A stretch of 64,000 bases of DNA from G963662905 sp965230045 (GCA_965230045.1 OZ245940.1:248001-312000); one strand, 5' to 3'; shown: positions 45,965-55,220, counted from the stretch's first letter. Numbers and translations: made by a program. The notes: generated by a model not told the origin, from the letters alone.

Positions 45965-46002
45965 TTTTGTTTTGGCAAATAGTGGAATAAAAGTACGAAA
46001 AG
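45965..46002 (-). promoter_or_regulatory. Shared promoter-like block upstream of the patatin gene
   Basis: This block is nearly identical to 44934-44972 (upstream of lpxD), at the same distance (12 nt from the conserved ATTTGCCAAA end to the start codon), although the downstream genes are unrelated. A duplicated promoter and possible common regulation are suggested. Confidence 0.5.
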
Positions 46003-46012
46003 GCTTATGTTT

Positions 46013-46963
46013 TTAGGCCACAAGAAGGAAAATCAAATTTACCGTGATGACACTCAGCACCAGGCTGGCCATTATGGCCAGGGAAACCAGATCGGGGCGG
46101 CAATTGTACCGGCGCGCAAAAACCACACCTAAAATTGCTGATGGTAAAGCGGTTTCAATAATTACAATCTGCTGCATCATATCCGTGAAACCGCCATTAT
46201 CAGTCCACCAAATTGCCAATAAAGGTTTCAGGATCAACTTCATGATAAGCGCTAAGACAAGGAACAGAAAAACATTTTGTCCGGATTTGTATTCAATCAA
46301 AAGACCGATGGTAAAGGTCACCATTAGTAGGTTGGCATTTCCAATCAGCTTAAAAAATCTCAGGAAGGTGGCAGACACTTCATTTTCGTGATCGATTTTC
46401 AGAAAAGAAAAAAGGATTCCGGCCACCAAAGAGATGAAAACCGGAGAGATAAAAAACCGTGCTGCCGATTGTCCGATATCTTTTCGATTAACTGTGGATT
46501 CGCCAAAATACATTGCAATCAAGGGCCCGACAATAAACAACAAAAAGCCCACGCCAAACTCACTGGTTACCACTGCCTCTTCGATAGAAACAGGATTATT
46601 GTTAAAAACCTCACGAATCAAGGGATAGCCCAACATGGTCGTCATGCCAAATGCAGAAGCCAGTATCAGGGCTCCGGTTTTGCCGCGGTCGAATTTCAAC
46701 AAATGAGCTGTTAGCCATGCCAGCAAAATGATTGTAATTTCAATTATACACATGATCAATGCCATTCGGAGGAAATCAGCATGAAAATCACTTATGGCCA
46801 ATGAAGAAAAAATCAAGGCCGGCAGTGTGACTTTCATCACAATTTTGCTAAACAGCAGGCTGTCATCTTTTTTTAAAACGGATATTTTCCGCAGAAATGC
46901 AGCAAGGGATATAATCGCCAGCATTACGATTACCCCTTCGAGAAGACTATGGCTTGTGCTCAT
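46013..46963 (-). CDS. AEC-family transporter
   Basis: A 316-aa protein of about ten hydrophobic helices in two five-helix halves, beginning LLEGVIVMLAIISLAAFLRK and with conserved VMKVTLPALIFSSLAIS. The C-terminal half contains TALPSAILGVVFARRY. AEC proteins export auxin in plants and move various small carboxylates or malate in bacteria. The substrate here is unknown. Confidence 0.87.
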   Translation of the reverse strand: MSTSHSLLEGVIVMLAIISLAAFLRKISVLKKDDSLLFSKIVMKVTLPALIFSSLAISDFHADFLRMALIMCIIEITIILLAWLTAHLLKFDRGKTGALILASAFGMTTMLGYPLIREVFNNNPVSIEEAVVTSEFGVGFLLFIVGPLIAMYFGESTVNRKDIGQSAARFFISPVFISLVAGILFSFLKIDHENEVSATFLRFFKLIGNANLLMVTFTIGLLIEYKSGQNVFLFLVLALIMKLILKPLLAIWWTDNGGFTDMMQQIVIIETALPSAILGVVFARRYNCRPDLVSLAIMASLVLSVITVNLIFLLVA

Positions 46964-47030
46964 GGTTTTGGGTGTTTTTGAAGGGTAAATTTAATCAAAA
47001 AACACAATCAACCAAGAACTTACAGGATTT

Positions 47031-47621
47031 TTAGGCTTTAAAAAAATTCATCTCGTCCACATATTTCGCCACTTTGGATGGCATAAAATGATTGGGGTTG
47101 TGGCCGTTTTGTATTGCTTTTCGGATGAAGCTGGAAGAAATTTCTATTTGAGGTGCCTGTACTATGCGCACGGATGGATGCTTTGCGTATTCGCCACCAT
47201 CATAGCCCGGGCGGGCATAAACCAATAATTTATACTGCTTCAGGATTTCTTCGGGGTTTTTCCATTTATTGAAATACTGGAGATTATCGCCACCAATCAC
47301 AAGATAAAAATTGCGTTCCGGAAATTTCTCGCTGATATAAGCCAGTGTATTGATGGTAAAATTGGGCTTGGGCAAACGGAATTCGATATCGGAAGCCCGG
47401 AAACGCGGATCATCATCAATGGCGAGACGTACCATTTCGAGGCGGTCTGCATCCGGCAGTAGGTTGGCGCGTTCTTTCAAGGGGTTTTGCGGCGTGACCA
47501 CAAACCAAAGATCGTCCACTTCGGTAAATTCCACCAAAAAATTGGCAATGGCCATATGGCCGATATGCACCGGGTTAAAGGAACCAAAAAACAAGGCCGT
47601 ATTTTTTTTAATGGCTGCCAT
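47031..47621 (-). CDS. nadD: Nicotinate-nucleotide adenylyltransferase
   Basis: A 196-aa nucleotidyltransferase with LFFGSFNPVHIGHMAIANF (HxGH-type active site), VVTPQNPLKERANLLPDADR and the C-terminal IEISSSFIRKAIQNG. It makes nicotinate adenine dinucleotide in NAD synthesis. Its start overlaps the gmk stop by 1 nt, so the two are translationally coupled. Confidence 0.95.
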   Translation of the reverse strand: MAAIKKNTALFFGSFNPVHIGHMAIANFLVEFTEVDDLWFVVTPQNPLKERANLLPDADRLEMVRLAIDDDPRFRASDIEFRLPKPNFTINTLAYISEKFPERNFYLVIGGDNLQYFNKWKNPEEILKQYKLLVYARPGYDGGEYAKHPSVRIVQAPQIEISSSFIRKAIQNGHNPNHFMPSKVAKYVDEMNFFKA

Positions 47622-48190
47622 TAGTTTTCAAGAAATGTTTTCAGGGCGCGGAAAGCTTCTTCCACAGCCACATCCAGCTGGTCGTTAACAATACGCAAAT
47701 CAAATTGACCGGCAAAGCTGATTTCGTATTCCGCTTTTTCAAGACGTTTCAAAATCGTCGCTTCATCATCGGTAGAGCGGCCACGAAGGCGATTGCCCAG
47801 TTCTTCAACCGAAGGAGGCATCACAAAAACAGCCAGCGCCTGATCGCCAAAATATTTTTTGATGTTGATCCCGCCTTTGACATCCACATCAAAAATCACC
47901 TCTTTACCTTCGCTCCAGATTCGCTCAACTTCACTTTTGAGTGTACCGTAAAAATTATTCTCATACACCTCTTCCCACTCCAAAAAATCATTTTTGGCAA
48001 TCCTATTCCGGAACTCATCAGCAGAAAGAAAATAATAATCCTTGCCGTGTGTTTCGCCTTTTCGTGCATTGCGGCTGCAGGCAGAAACAGAAAAACTCAG
48101 CCGGGGAAAACGCCGCAGCATTTCCTTAACGATGGTTGTTTTGCCTGCTCCGCTGGGTGCCGAAAAAATAACAACTTTGTTTCCGCTCAT
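47621..48190 (-). CDS. gmk: Guanylate kinase
   Basis: A 189-aa kinase with P-loop FSAPSGAGKTTIV, GMP-binding SACSRNARKGETHGKDYYF, and the lid region GRSTDDEATILKRL. It phosphorylates GMP to GDP. It overlaps yicC by 4 nt (ATGA) upstream and nadD by 1 nt downstream, as part of one operon. Confidence 0.96.
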   Translation of the reverse strand: MSGNKVVIFSAPSGAGKTTIVKEMLRRFPRLSFSVSACSRNARKGETHGKDYYFLSADEFRNRIAKNDFLEWEEVYENNFYGTLKSEVERIWSEGKEVIFDVDVKGGINIKKYFGDQALAVFVMPPSVEELGNRLRGRSTDDEATILKRLEKAEYEISFAGQFDLRIVNDQLDVAVEEAFRALKTFLEN

Positions 48191-49062
48191 AATACGTTCA
48201 GTACCTGTTCTTTAATTTTTTCGAGTTCGTCTTTCATCATTACCACAAAACGCTGGATATTGGCATCGCTGGCCTTGGCGCCAAGGGTATTGATTTCGCG
48301 CCCCATTTCCTGGCTGATGAAGTTCAGTTTTTTTCCATTGGGCGAAGCTTCCTCCATAGTTTCGATGAAATAGGAACAATGCTTGCGCAAACGGGTTTTT
48401 TCTTCGGTGATATCGAGTTTCTCGAGATAAAAAATGATTTCCTGCTCAAAACGGTTTTCATCAATATTTACCTCTTCTGACACCTCGTTGATATGGCGGC
48501 GGATGCGTTCGCGCACATTTTTGATGCGCTCTTTTTCGTGTTTTTCAATTTCGCTCAGATAATCAAGGATCAAAGCCGTACGCTTGCGGAAATCGGCATC
48601 GAGGCTGCTGCCCTCTTCAATACGGAAATCATCCAGGTTTTTAATGGCATGATTTACCTCAACAAAAAGGCGCTTCCATTCGTCTTCGCCAATTTCGATG
48701 ATTTCGTTTTTCAGCACATCAGGCATGCGCGAAAGTATTGAAAGGTAATCACTTTCTGCTTTTTGATTGATTTCCTTTGCCAGGTTTTCGAGTTCACGGT
48801 GATATCGTTTTGCCAGATCCTGATTGATGCTGTAATTTCCGAAATCGCCCATAGCTTCGATAAAAATGGCAAAATCGATTTTGCCGCGGTGCAGTTCTTT
48901 GGCCAGCAGGGAGCGTATCTGCATTTCCTTTTCTTTGTACACCCCGGGCAGACGCATGTTGAGGTCGAGTTGCTTGCTGTTGAGCGAACGGATCTCGAGC
49001 GTGATTTTCTTATCGGGCAGTACGGCCTGGCATTTGCCAAAACCTGTCATTGATTTAATCAT
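48187..49062 (-). CDS. yicC: YicC-family endoribonuclease-like protein
   Basis: A 291-aa protein starting MIKSMTGFGKCQ, with LEIRSLNSKQLDLNMRLPG and the C-terminal GKKLNFISQEMGREINTLGAKA, all family hallmarks. YicC is reported to be a stress-linked endoribonuclease in Escherichia coli. It is the first gene of the yicC-gmk-nadD unit. Confidence 0.93.
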   Translation of the reverse strand: MIKSMTGFGKCQAVLPDKKITLEIRSLNSKQLDLNMRLPGVYKEKEMQIRSLLAKELHRGKIDFAIFIEAMGDFGNYSINQDLAKRYHRELENLAKEINQKAESDYLSILSRMPDVLKNEIIEIGEDEWKRLFVEVNHAIKNLDDFRIEEGSSLDADFRKRTALILDYLSEIEKHEKERIKNVRERIRRHINEVSEEVNIDENRFEQEIIFYLEKLDITEEKTRLRKHCSYFIETMEEASPNGKKLNFISQEMGREINTLGAKASDANIQRFVVMMKDELEKIKEQVLNVL

Positions 49063-49130
49063 CCTATTCGTTTTGAGGCCACAAAGATAAGAAAAGAGGT
49101 GGTGAATTGTAAAAGGGCGATTCCTGAATT

Positions 49131-49285
49131 TAATTAGTGTCTGTCTATAAAGTCAGGTTTCTGGTTCAGAATGTTCGAGGTCGAGGCATTCTTGGTATTG
49201 AAAATAAGGAGCTTACTAAAGTAAGTGACTGGTTTCAATACCAAGAATAACGCTGAGATCGGACATTATGGACAGAAACTAATTA
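49131..49285. mobile_element. MITE-like element, copy B2
   Basis: This 150-bp element differs from 15851-16000 at only about five positions. It is bounded by TAATTAG on the left and CTAATTA on the right, giving inverted ends and a possible TAATTA target duplication. It carries the internal ATTCTTGGTATTGAAA inverted repeat and encodes no protein. It lies between yicC and the first cassette leader. Confidence 0.87.
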
Positions 49286-49345
49286 TAGCTCAAAAAATCA
49301 ATAATTCATGTTCTTAAAAATATTCCCTCATTTTTACTAAAACAC

Positions 49346-49376
49346 TTGCGTTTTCAAAAAAAGCTATATAAATTTG
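49346..49376 (+). promoter_or_regulatory. Candidate Bacteroidota promoter of cassette 1
   Basis: TTG at 49346-49348 and TAAATTTG at 49369-49376, 20 nt apart, fit the Bacteroidota -33 and -7 consensus (TTTG or TTG, then TAnnTTTG). Cassettes 2 and 3 keep the spacing (TTG at 52356 and 55346) but have TTAATTTG at the -7 position (52379-52386 and 55369-55376), one base off consensus. The transcript would have a long leader of about 200 nt before the leader ORF. Confidence 0.45.
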
Positions 49377-49577
49377 TCTCCCAAACTTATTTTAATATTT
49401 TAATTTATTGCTTAACCTGATAAATATAATGAACCCAAGACCCTCAGTAAATACAGGTATTTGTTGCACAAAACGCCATTTTTGGCCTGTTACTGTACAA
49501 ATTGCAGTAAATGGGGGGGGTATTCAGAAATATGGAGAAAGCCGGCACACCCTCCATAAATTAATTTCCAGAGCAAT

Positions 49578-49628
49578 ATGACAAAAGATTATTTTTTATT
49601 TTCAAAACTAATTTTATTGAACAGATGA
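49578..49628 (+). CDS. Cassette 1 leader peptide (16 codons)
   Basis: The frame reads MTKDYFLFSKLILLNR and stops at TGA overlapping the lipoprotein start (ATGA). The frame, length and overlap are the same in all three cassettes. It is preceded by AGAG at a Shine-Dalgarno-like distance. It may couple translation or sense ribosome passage, but a simple consequence of leader conservation cannot be excluded. Confidence 0.45.
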   Translation: MTKDYFLFSKLILLNR

Positions 49629-50551
49629 AAAAATTATATATTATAATGGCCGTTGTAGCCATTGCCTTTAGCTCATGTAAAAAAGACGATAATGAAGACC
49701 CGGCAGCAAATACAACAAAAGATCCGATTGCAGAAAAACTGCTCGATTTTAAACAGACAATACAATCCCAAAACAAAGAAGCCGTTCTTTACACTATGGA
49801 AGATGCAGAATGGCATTTGGAAGGGCTGCTCAATTATGAAGAAGCCAATAACGAGCACAATTGGTATGGCCTGGAATTTGAGAGCAGGACATATGAAATT
49901 CCTGTAAGCAATGGCCAGATTAGTAGTAGCGACCTGAACCTTGCTTATGAAAACTTCCTAAGTGAAATTAGCATCATACTTGATGAGGATGAAAATCTCC
50001 GCAGCGATTTGGTGGATATCAGCATTGAAGAAAACCAAATGAAAGATGGCACAGCTACCGTTGGAATGACCTATAGTTTTGGGTCTATAATAATTGGTTC
50101 AGATTATATTCAATTTGAGCCTAATGAATATTGGATGTCTAATTGGAATGGAGGCCCCTGTGGTACTAATCCGAGTATGGCAACAAATGGCGCCCCAGAG
50201 TTATTGGAATATAAGTTTAACCATCCTGTATCTATTGGTCAAGCTGGATATTTTACCGATTGTGAACCGGTTTTTATATTGGGTGATGATTCTCCAATTA
50301 GCAACCAAAACCCGGCCTATCCTGAGCGGGAACATATGGTCTATCATTCTTTTTCATATCCAGATTGCTTATCTCCTGCCGAGCTAAATTTTTATCTTAA
50401 TAATTTTGACTACTTAAAGCAGCTTTACGCACCCTCCGGTAAAAATTTCGTGTCAATGGAAATAATGCCCGAATTATGCGGAGGAACAGTCGGCTATGAA
50501 TATTGGATGCAGTATGGGATTTTCCATTCAAATTCAGGTGGAACAGAATAA
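49625..50551 (+). CDS. Cassette 1 surface-type lipoprotein, unknown family
   Basis: A 308-aa lipoprotein with lipobox IAFSSC (Cys18) followed by KKDDNED, matching the Bacteroidota surface-export signal K-(D/E)2. The N-terminal region (about residues 20-75) is nearly identical to copies 2 and 3, including YTMEDAEWHLEGLLNYEEA. The C-terminal region is divergent but keeps GPCG-NPS and CLSPAELNFYLNNFDYLK. I do not recognise a family. A T9SS-sorted gene follows after a hairpin. The two products probably meet on the cell surface. Confidence 0.85.
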   Translation: MKKLYIIMAVVAIAFSSCKKDDNEDPAANTTKDPIAEKLLDFKQTIQSQNKEAVLYTMEDAEWHLEGLLNYEEANNEHNWYGLEFESRTYEIPVSNGQISSSDLNLAYENFLSEISIILDEDENLRSDLVDISIEENQMKDGTATVGMTYSFGSIIIGSDYIQFEPNEYWMSNWNGGPCGTNPSMATNGAPELLEYKFNHPVSIGQAGYFTDCEPVFILGDDSPISNQNPAYPEREHMVYHSFSYPDCLSPAELNFYLNNFDYLKQLYAPSGKNFVSMEIMPELCGGTVGYEYWMQYGIFHSNSGGTE

Positions 50552-50570
50552 TTGCATTAGAATATTACAA

Positions 50571-50653
50571 AACAGGTGTCCGGAAGAACAAAATTCAAGA
50601 TTTTAAGAATCTGATAAATTTCAGCTTATTATGAATTAAGGACACCTGTTTTT
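50571..50653 (+). terminator. Cassette 1 intercistronic hairpin
   Basis: AACAGGTGTCC and GGACACCTGTT form an 11-bp perfect stem around a 58-nt loop that itself has a short stem, followed by four further Ts. It sits between the lipoprotein and T9SS genes. The position is conserved in the other cassettes but the sequence is not. Confidence 0.65.
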
Positions 50654-50666
50654 AAAAACGACAACA

Positions 50667-52175
50667 ATGATTAAAAAATATTTCACCCTATTTTTCTTCG
50701 TAGTATTCCTATCATCTATTGTAACTGGTCAGCATATTTTTTTCAAAACCTATGAAACCCCATTTATCAACAGAGAAAACTCCATTATTGAATCTCAAGA
50801 AGGCGATTACTATGTTACACTCAACGAAATAGATCAGAGCAAAGATGAAAGACAAGGAAGTGTATATAAATTTAATTCAGAAGGTATATTGCAAAACTGG
50901 CGCTCCTTTAATGGTCAAAATGGCGGCACAATTAAATACATCATACAATCAAAAACCAATATCGGGCACTATCTGATAGGCGGAGGAAGGGATAGCACTA
51001 CGGCGGAGGGAACATATAGGGCTCCTTTCATTAGCATCATTGATAATGATCTTAACATAATATATGAGTATTTATATGAACCCTTCTTGGCAGATAGCTA
51101 TGTCATAAATAAGCTGATTATGCCTTCTGACAGTATTGTATATTGCTTGGTTGAAATCCGCCAAGGAAATACGCAAATATTTTATGTCGATAAAATAAAT
51201 ATTTTGTATAATATAAAACACAGATACGAACCCGCGTTTATAAATGATTTTGCTTATTGTTTTGATATGATGTATGATTATCAAATGAATCAATTATCAA
51301 TTTTTTATTCTGGCGGAACTGCAAAAATAATTACTCCTAACAATCGCATTCTTGAACTCACGGATAATTTAGAGTATGTAAGTTGCGATACACTTTTTAA
51401 TTATCTTTCTTATTATACTAATGGACAATTTATTTCAGACAGTAATTATATTCTGGCGAGTAATGGACATTCACTGACCTCCCAACCTTTCCATGTAAAA
51501 TACTCCATGTATGTATTTAAAATGAATAAGAATAACGATAGCATTACTGGTTGTATTTATCTTCCTGAGCATCCAGATGATTCTGTCGTTTATTCATTTT
51601 TTATTGATAATCTAGCCATTAACAATGAAAAAATCGTTGTTGGAAGTGTCTATAATATCCAAATACTCAACTATCCATACTGGCAACAATCGCCATCTTA
51701 CATCCAACTCTCTTTTTTCGATTACGACATCAATATGCAAAAGCAAATCTATTATGGCAATGGAACGGATGTGTATTGGCCTATGTCTATACAGCCTACA
51801 ATGGATGGCGGTTTTGTAATTTGTGGAGCCTGGCGCAAACCGGAAATCACCAATCCGCCCAATCAGGATCTGTTCCTCCTCAAAGTCAACAGTGAAGGGC
51901 TGATCACCGGCATGGACGAACCGCAAGGCATCAGCGCATCGGAAGCCGTGGTTTATCCCAACCCGGGCGGGCAGCGGTTTAAGGTAAAGCTGGCCATGCA
52001 GCACCAAAAAGCCTTGCTGGAAATGTTCAGCATGAACGGCAAATTGGTTTTGCGCAAAGAAATAAAGCAGGAGCAAACGGAAATCAATACCCAACCTTTA
52101 CCAAAAGGATGCTATACCTACCGCATTACAGCGGAAGGCAGAAAAATTGCCGGTGGGAAATGGGTGAAGGAGTAA
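50667..52175 (+). CDS. Cassette 1 T9SS-sorted secreted protein, probable beta-propeller
   Basis: A 502-aa protein with signal peptide (LFFFVVFLSSIVTG-QH) and a type A T9SS C-terminal sorting domain: YPNPGGQRFKVKLAM, LLEMFSMNGKLVLRKE and the end YRITAEGRKIAGGKWVKE. Blocks such as VYKFNSEGILQNWRSFNGQNGG and IQPTMDGGFVICGAWRKPE resemble blades of a beta-propeller, so a binding or adhesive role is possible. The last 160 residues nearly match cassette 3; the middle (about 60-340) is diverged. It is exported by the T9SS and retained at or released from the surface. Confidence 0.85.
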   Translation: MIKKYFTLFFFVVFLSSIVTGQHIFFKTYETPFINRENSIIESQEGDYYVTLNEIDQSKDERQGSVYKFNSEGILQNWRSFNGQNGGTIKYIIQSKTNIGHYLIGGGRDSTTAEGTYRAPFISIIDNDLNIIYEYLYEPFLADSYVINKLIMPSDSIVYCLVEIRQGNTQIFYVDKINILYNIKHRYEPAFINDFAYCFDMMYDYQMNQLSIFYSGGTAKIITPNNRILELTDNLEYVSCDTLFNYLSYYTNGQFISDSNYILASNGHSLTSQPFHVKYSMYVFKMNKNNDSITGCIYLPEHPDDSVVYSFFIDNLAINNEKIVVGSVYNIQILNYPYWQQSPSYIQLSFFDYDINMQKQIYYGNGTDVYWPMSIQPTMDGGFVICGAWRKPEITNPPNQDLFLLKVNSEGLITGMDEPQGISASEAVVYPNPGGQRFKVKLAMQHQKALLEMFSMNGKLVLRKEIKQEQTEINTQPLPKGCYTYRITAEGRKIAGGKWVKE

Positions 52176-52191
52176 GAAATCTTTTTTAAAA

Positions 52192-52230
52192 AAACATCTC
52201 TAAAAGTCTTAAATTTTGGAGATGTTTTTT
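52192..52230 (+). terminator. Terminator closing cassette 1
   Basis: AAACATCTC pairs with GAGATGTTT, followed by T6. The identical hairpin is at 55182-55220 after cassette 2. The remaining gap to the next leader (52231-52580) holds no gene, only the repeated leader sequence. Confidence 0.82.
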
Positions 52231-52350
52231 CGAGAAAGCAATCTGGTTTACGCCTTCCTGATCTCAATTATCTTTCCAAAAAACAGCATATAATTTTGAG
52301 AATTGGTTATCTGGAAAAAAATAAGTCACTATTTCTATAATATTTATACT

Positions 52351-52627
52351 TTTTCTTGCGTTTTCAGAAAATGATATATTAATTTGTATCCCAAACTTAT
52401 TTTAATTTATTGCGTAACCTGATAAATAGAATGAACCCAAAACCCTCAGAAAATACAGGTATTTGTTGCACAAAACACCATTTTTGCACTGTTACTGTAC
52501 AAATTGCAGTAAATGGGGGGGGGTATTCAAAAATATGGAGAAAGCTGTCCCACCCTCCTTAAATTAATTTCCGGAGCAATATGACAAAAGATTATTTTTT
52601 ATTTTCAAAACCAATTATATTGAACAG
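52351..52627 (+). promoter_or_regulatory. Cassette 2 promoter and leader
   Basis: Near-identical to the corresponding leaders of cassettes 1 and 3. It contains a G-tract of nine Gs (52515-52523), the hairpin arms TTACTG / CAGTAA just before it, a CCCTCC (52553-52558) complementary to part of both the G-tract and the GGAG of the leader ORF (52573-52576), and then the 16-codon leader ORF. Confidence 0.55.
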
Positions 52628-52631
52628 ATGA
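52581..52631 (+). CDS. Cassette 2 leader peptide (16 codons)
   Basis: The frame reads MTKDYFLFSKPIILNR and stops at TGA overlapping the lipoprotein ATG. GGAG lies 4 nt upstream of its ATG, a good Shine-Dalgarno for an organism that mostly lacks them. Two substitutions separate it from cassette 1. Confidence 0.45.
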   Translation: MTKDYFLFSKPIILNR

Positions 52632-53587
52632 GAAAATTATATATTATAATGGCCGTTGTAGCCATTGCCTTTAGCTCATGTAAAAAAGATGAAAATGACG
52701 CACCGGCAGCAAATACAACAAAAGACCCGATTGCAGAAAAACTGCTCGATTTTAAACAAACAATACAATCCCAAAACAAAGAAGCCGTTCTTTACACTAC
52801 GGAAGATGCAGAATGGCATTTGGAAGGGCTGCTCAATTATGAAGAAGCCAATAACGAGCACAACTGGCATGGCCTGGATTTTGAAAACCGGACTTTTGAA
52901 GTGCCTGTAAGCAACGGCCAGATCAGCAGCAGCGATTTGTATTTAGCTTATGAAAGCTTCCTGGCGGAAATCAACAGCCTGCTTGCTGAAGATGAAAACC
53001 TCCGCAGCGATATGGTGAACATTGAAATTGAAGAAAACCAAATGAAAGATGGTACAGCTACAATTGGCATGACTTATGGTTTTGGGTCAATTATTGCGAT
53101 ACCAAATTATAATCCTTTTGGGCAAGATGAATACTGGGTTTGGGGCGACCCCGATGGATATGGCACCGGAGGATGGTGTGGCCTAGACACAAATTTATCA
53201 ACAGATTATGCAAATGACCGCTTACAGGATAAATTTAACAATCCTACTACAACAAGCCAACCGGGCTATTATACAAGTGTTACTACTATCCCACGAGACG
53301 CGGGTTATTATTCTGAGGATCCAAACCACCCAAACCCTAGCAGACCTTTTATAATCTTTTGGGATGATAACGCTGATTGGGAAGAGTGCCTTCCTCCAAC
53401 AGAGTTGAATTATTATTTATCCAAGTTTGATTATATCAAACAAGATGTTCAACCTCTTAATAAAACATTTGCATCTGTACAGATAGACGCGCATTTTCTA
53501 ACAGGTGCAAAGGGAACGATACTGCAACATGTATATTATCTTTCATTTGGAATATTCCATCCGGGCAGTGGTGGTGGAACAGATTAA
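52628..53587 (+). CDS. Cassette 2 surface-type lipoprotein, unknown family
   Basis: A 319-aa paralogue of the cassette 1 lipoprotein. It has the same signal and lipobox (AFSSC then KKDENDA) and an identical N-terminal helix block (IAEKLLDFKQTIQSQ). The C-terminal part differs strongly (YWVWGDPDGYGTGGWCGLDT) but keeps ECLPPTELNYYLSKFDYIK. The longest copy; it appears to carry a different variable module from copies 1 and 3. Confidence 0.85.
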   Translation: MRKLYIIMAVVAIAFSSCKKDENDAPAANTTKDPIAEKLLDFKQTIQSQNKEAVLYTTEDAEWHLEGLLNYEEANNEHNWHGLDFENRTFEVPVSNGQISSSDLYLAYESFLAEINSLLAEDENLRSDMVNIEIEENQMKDGTATIGMTYGFGSIIAIPNYNPFGQDEYWVWGDPDGYGTGGWCGLDTNLSTDYANDRLQDKFNNPTTTSQPGYYTSVTTIPRDAGYYSEDPNHPNPSRPFIIFWDDNADWEECLPPTELNYYLSKFDYIKQDVQPLNKTFASVQIDAHFLTGAKGTILQHVYYLSFGIFHPGSGGGTD

Positions 53588-53594
53588 TTATTAC

Positions 53595-53630
53595 GGGCTG
53601 CCTGGACAAAAGGATGGGCAGCCCATGTTT
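53595..53630 (+). terminator. Cassette 2 intercistronic hairpin
   Basis: GGGCTGCC pairs with GGCAGCCC across a 14-nt loop, followed by ATGTTTTCTC. It lies 7 nt past the lipoprotein stop. Strong stem, weak T-tract, so partial termination or mRNA stabilisation are both possible. Confidence 0.7.
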
Positions 53631-53662
53631 TCTCATTAACATTTTCCATTAAATACACAGAA

Positions 53663-55165
53663 ATGCTCAAACAAAGAATAAAACCTTTTTATATATCTGT
53701 TCTGTATATGGCGCTGACTTTCTTTATTAACAGAGCAGTGGCTCAGCAAAGCTTTTTTAAAACCTTTAACTCTGAATATACAATAGATGTGAATCAGATT
53801 ATTCAGGCTGATGATGATTCGTTTCTATTGTTACAGAATGAAGAAGACAGGCAAAAAAACATATATTATGGCAACATCCTTCAATTTAATGCCTCTGGAA
53901 ACCTCATTAATCTAAAAAGCTTTAATGGCCCTGATGGGGGAAAGACACATTGTATATCACCTTACAAACCAGACCAATATTTACTTTGTGGGTCAAAAGA
54001 CAGTCTCACACTAAAGGGTCGGTTCCAAACAAGATATATTAGCATTATCAATAACAATCTCCAAGAGATTTACACATATAACTTTCCTCCTCAGCGAGAT
54101 ACCTCAAGTGCCCTGAAACAAATAAAGGTAATTTCAGATAGTGTTGTTCTGGTACTTGAAAACTACAAAAACATTATTCCTCCTGTTCGTCCAAAATTCA
54201 GGATATGGAAAATAAACCTATATAAGGGCATTACAAAAGTCTATGACCCAAACCTGTTTTCTTATGCTTTTGATTTATTATTTGACCAAAGAACTAATCA
54301 AATTATTGTTAGTTATAAGGGCAACTATATAAATGATGAACGGGAAGCCTTAGCAAAGTTACTGATTCTTGACTCATGCTTAAATTATATTGATTGCATA
54401 TCCGCACCTGATTATATGTTGATGTACACATACCTTAACAAATATAAAGAGGATAGCTATTTGATATCAAGTTTAGGTACTATATTTAATAAAAATCACT
54501 ATGACGCAGTCTATTTATATGAAATGGACTATTCGCATGATTCTTTGAGTGCCACTTTTATTCACCCGGATCATCCAATTGATACTGCTGTTTATCCTTT
54601 TTTCTTAAATCCATTGACAGCTAATGAAAATAAGATCGCGGTGGGGGTCAACTATAATGTTCAGCCAGCGGTTGGTCTCTGGCAAAAAATGCCAGCATGG
54701 GTGCAGTTGAATTTTCTTGATCCGGAATTAAACCTCACAAAGCAGGTTTATTATGGTGATGGTCAAAAAATCTATTTTGGAATGGATATTCAACCCACAT
54801 CGGATGATGGGTATATTATTTGTGGCATAACCAAAGAAATATCAGCTCAGAATTTTGATTACTTCCTCCTCAAAGTCAACAGCGAAGGACTGATCACCGG
54901 CATGGACGAGCCGCAAGGCATCAGCGCATCGGAAGCCGTGGTATATCCCAACCCGGGCGGGCAGCGGTTTAAGGTAAAGCTGGCCATGCAGCACCAAAAC
55001 GCCTTGCTGGAAATGTTCAGCATGAACAGCAAATTGGTTTTGCGCAAAGAAATAAACCAGCAGCAAACAGAAATCAATACCCAAACTCTGCCGCAAGGCT
55101 GCTATACCTACCGCATTACAGCGGAAGGCAGAAAAATTGCCGGTGGGAAATGGGTGAAGGAGTAA
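53663..55165 (+). CDS. Cassette 2 T9SS-sorted secreted protein
   Basis: A 500-aa paralogue with signal peptide (LYMALTFFINRAVA-QQ) and a sorting domain almost identical to cassettes 1 and 3. Upstream it diverges: WVQLNFLDPELNLTKQVYY replaces the IQLSFFDYDINMQKQ segment shared by the other two, and IQPTSDDGYIICG is the blade-like motif. The constant tail starts at FLLKVNSEGLITGMDEP. Confidence 0.85.
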   Translation: MLKQRIKPFYISVLYMALTFFINRAVAQQSFFKTFNSEYTIDVNQIIQADDDSFLLLQNEEDRQKNIYYGNILQFNASGNLINLKSFNGPDGGKTHCISPYKPDQYLLCGSKDSLTLKGRFQTRYISIINNNLQEIYTYNFPPQRDTSSALKQIKVISDSVVLVLENYKNIIPPVRPKFRIWKINLYKGITKVYDPNLFSYAFDLLFDQRTNQIIVSYKGNYINDEREALAKLLILDSCLNYIDCISAPDYMLMYTYLNKYKEDSYLISSLGTIFNKNHYDAVYLYEMDYSHDSLSATFIHPDHPIDTAVYPFFLNPLTANENKIAVGVNYNVQPAVGLWQKMPAWVQLNFLDPELNLTKQVYYGDGQKIYFGMDIQPTSDDGYIICGITKEISAQNFDYFLLKVNSEGLITGMDEPQGISASEAVVYPNPGGQRFKVKLAMQHQNALLEMFSMNSKLVLRKEINQQQTEINTQTLPQGCYTYRITAEGRKIAGGKWVKE

Positions 55166-55181
55166 GAAATCTTTTTTAAAA

Positions 55182-55220
55182 AAACATCTCTAAAAGTCTT
55201 AAATTTTGGAGATGTTTTTT
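55182..55220 (+). terminator. Terminator closing cassette 2
   Basis: This is the same AAACATCTC / GAGATGTTT stem and T-tract as after cassette 1, in a block duplicated almost perfectly at a spacing of about 2990 bp. Confidence 0.82.
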
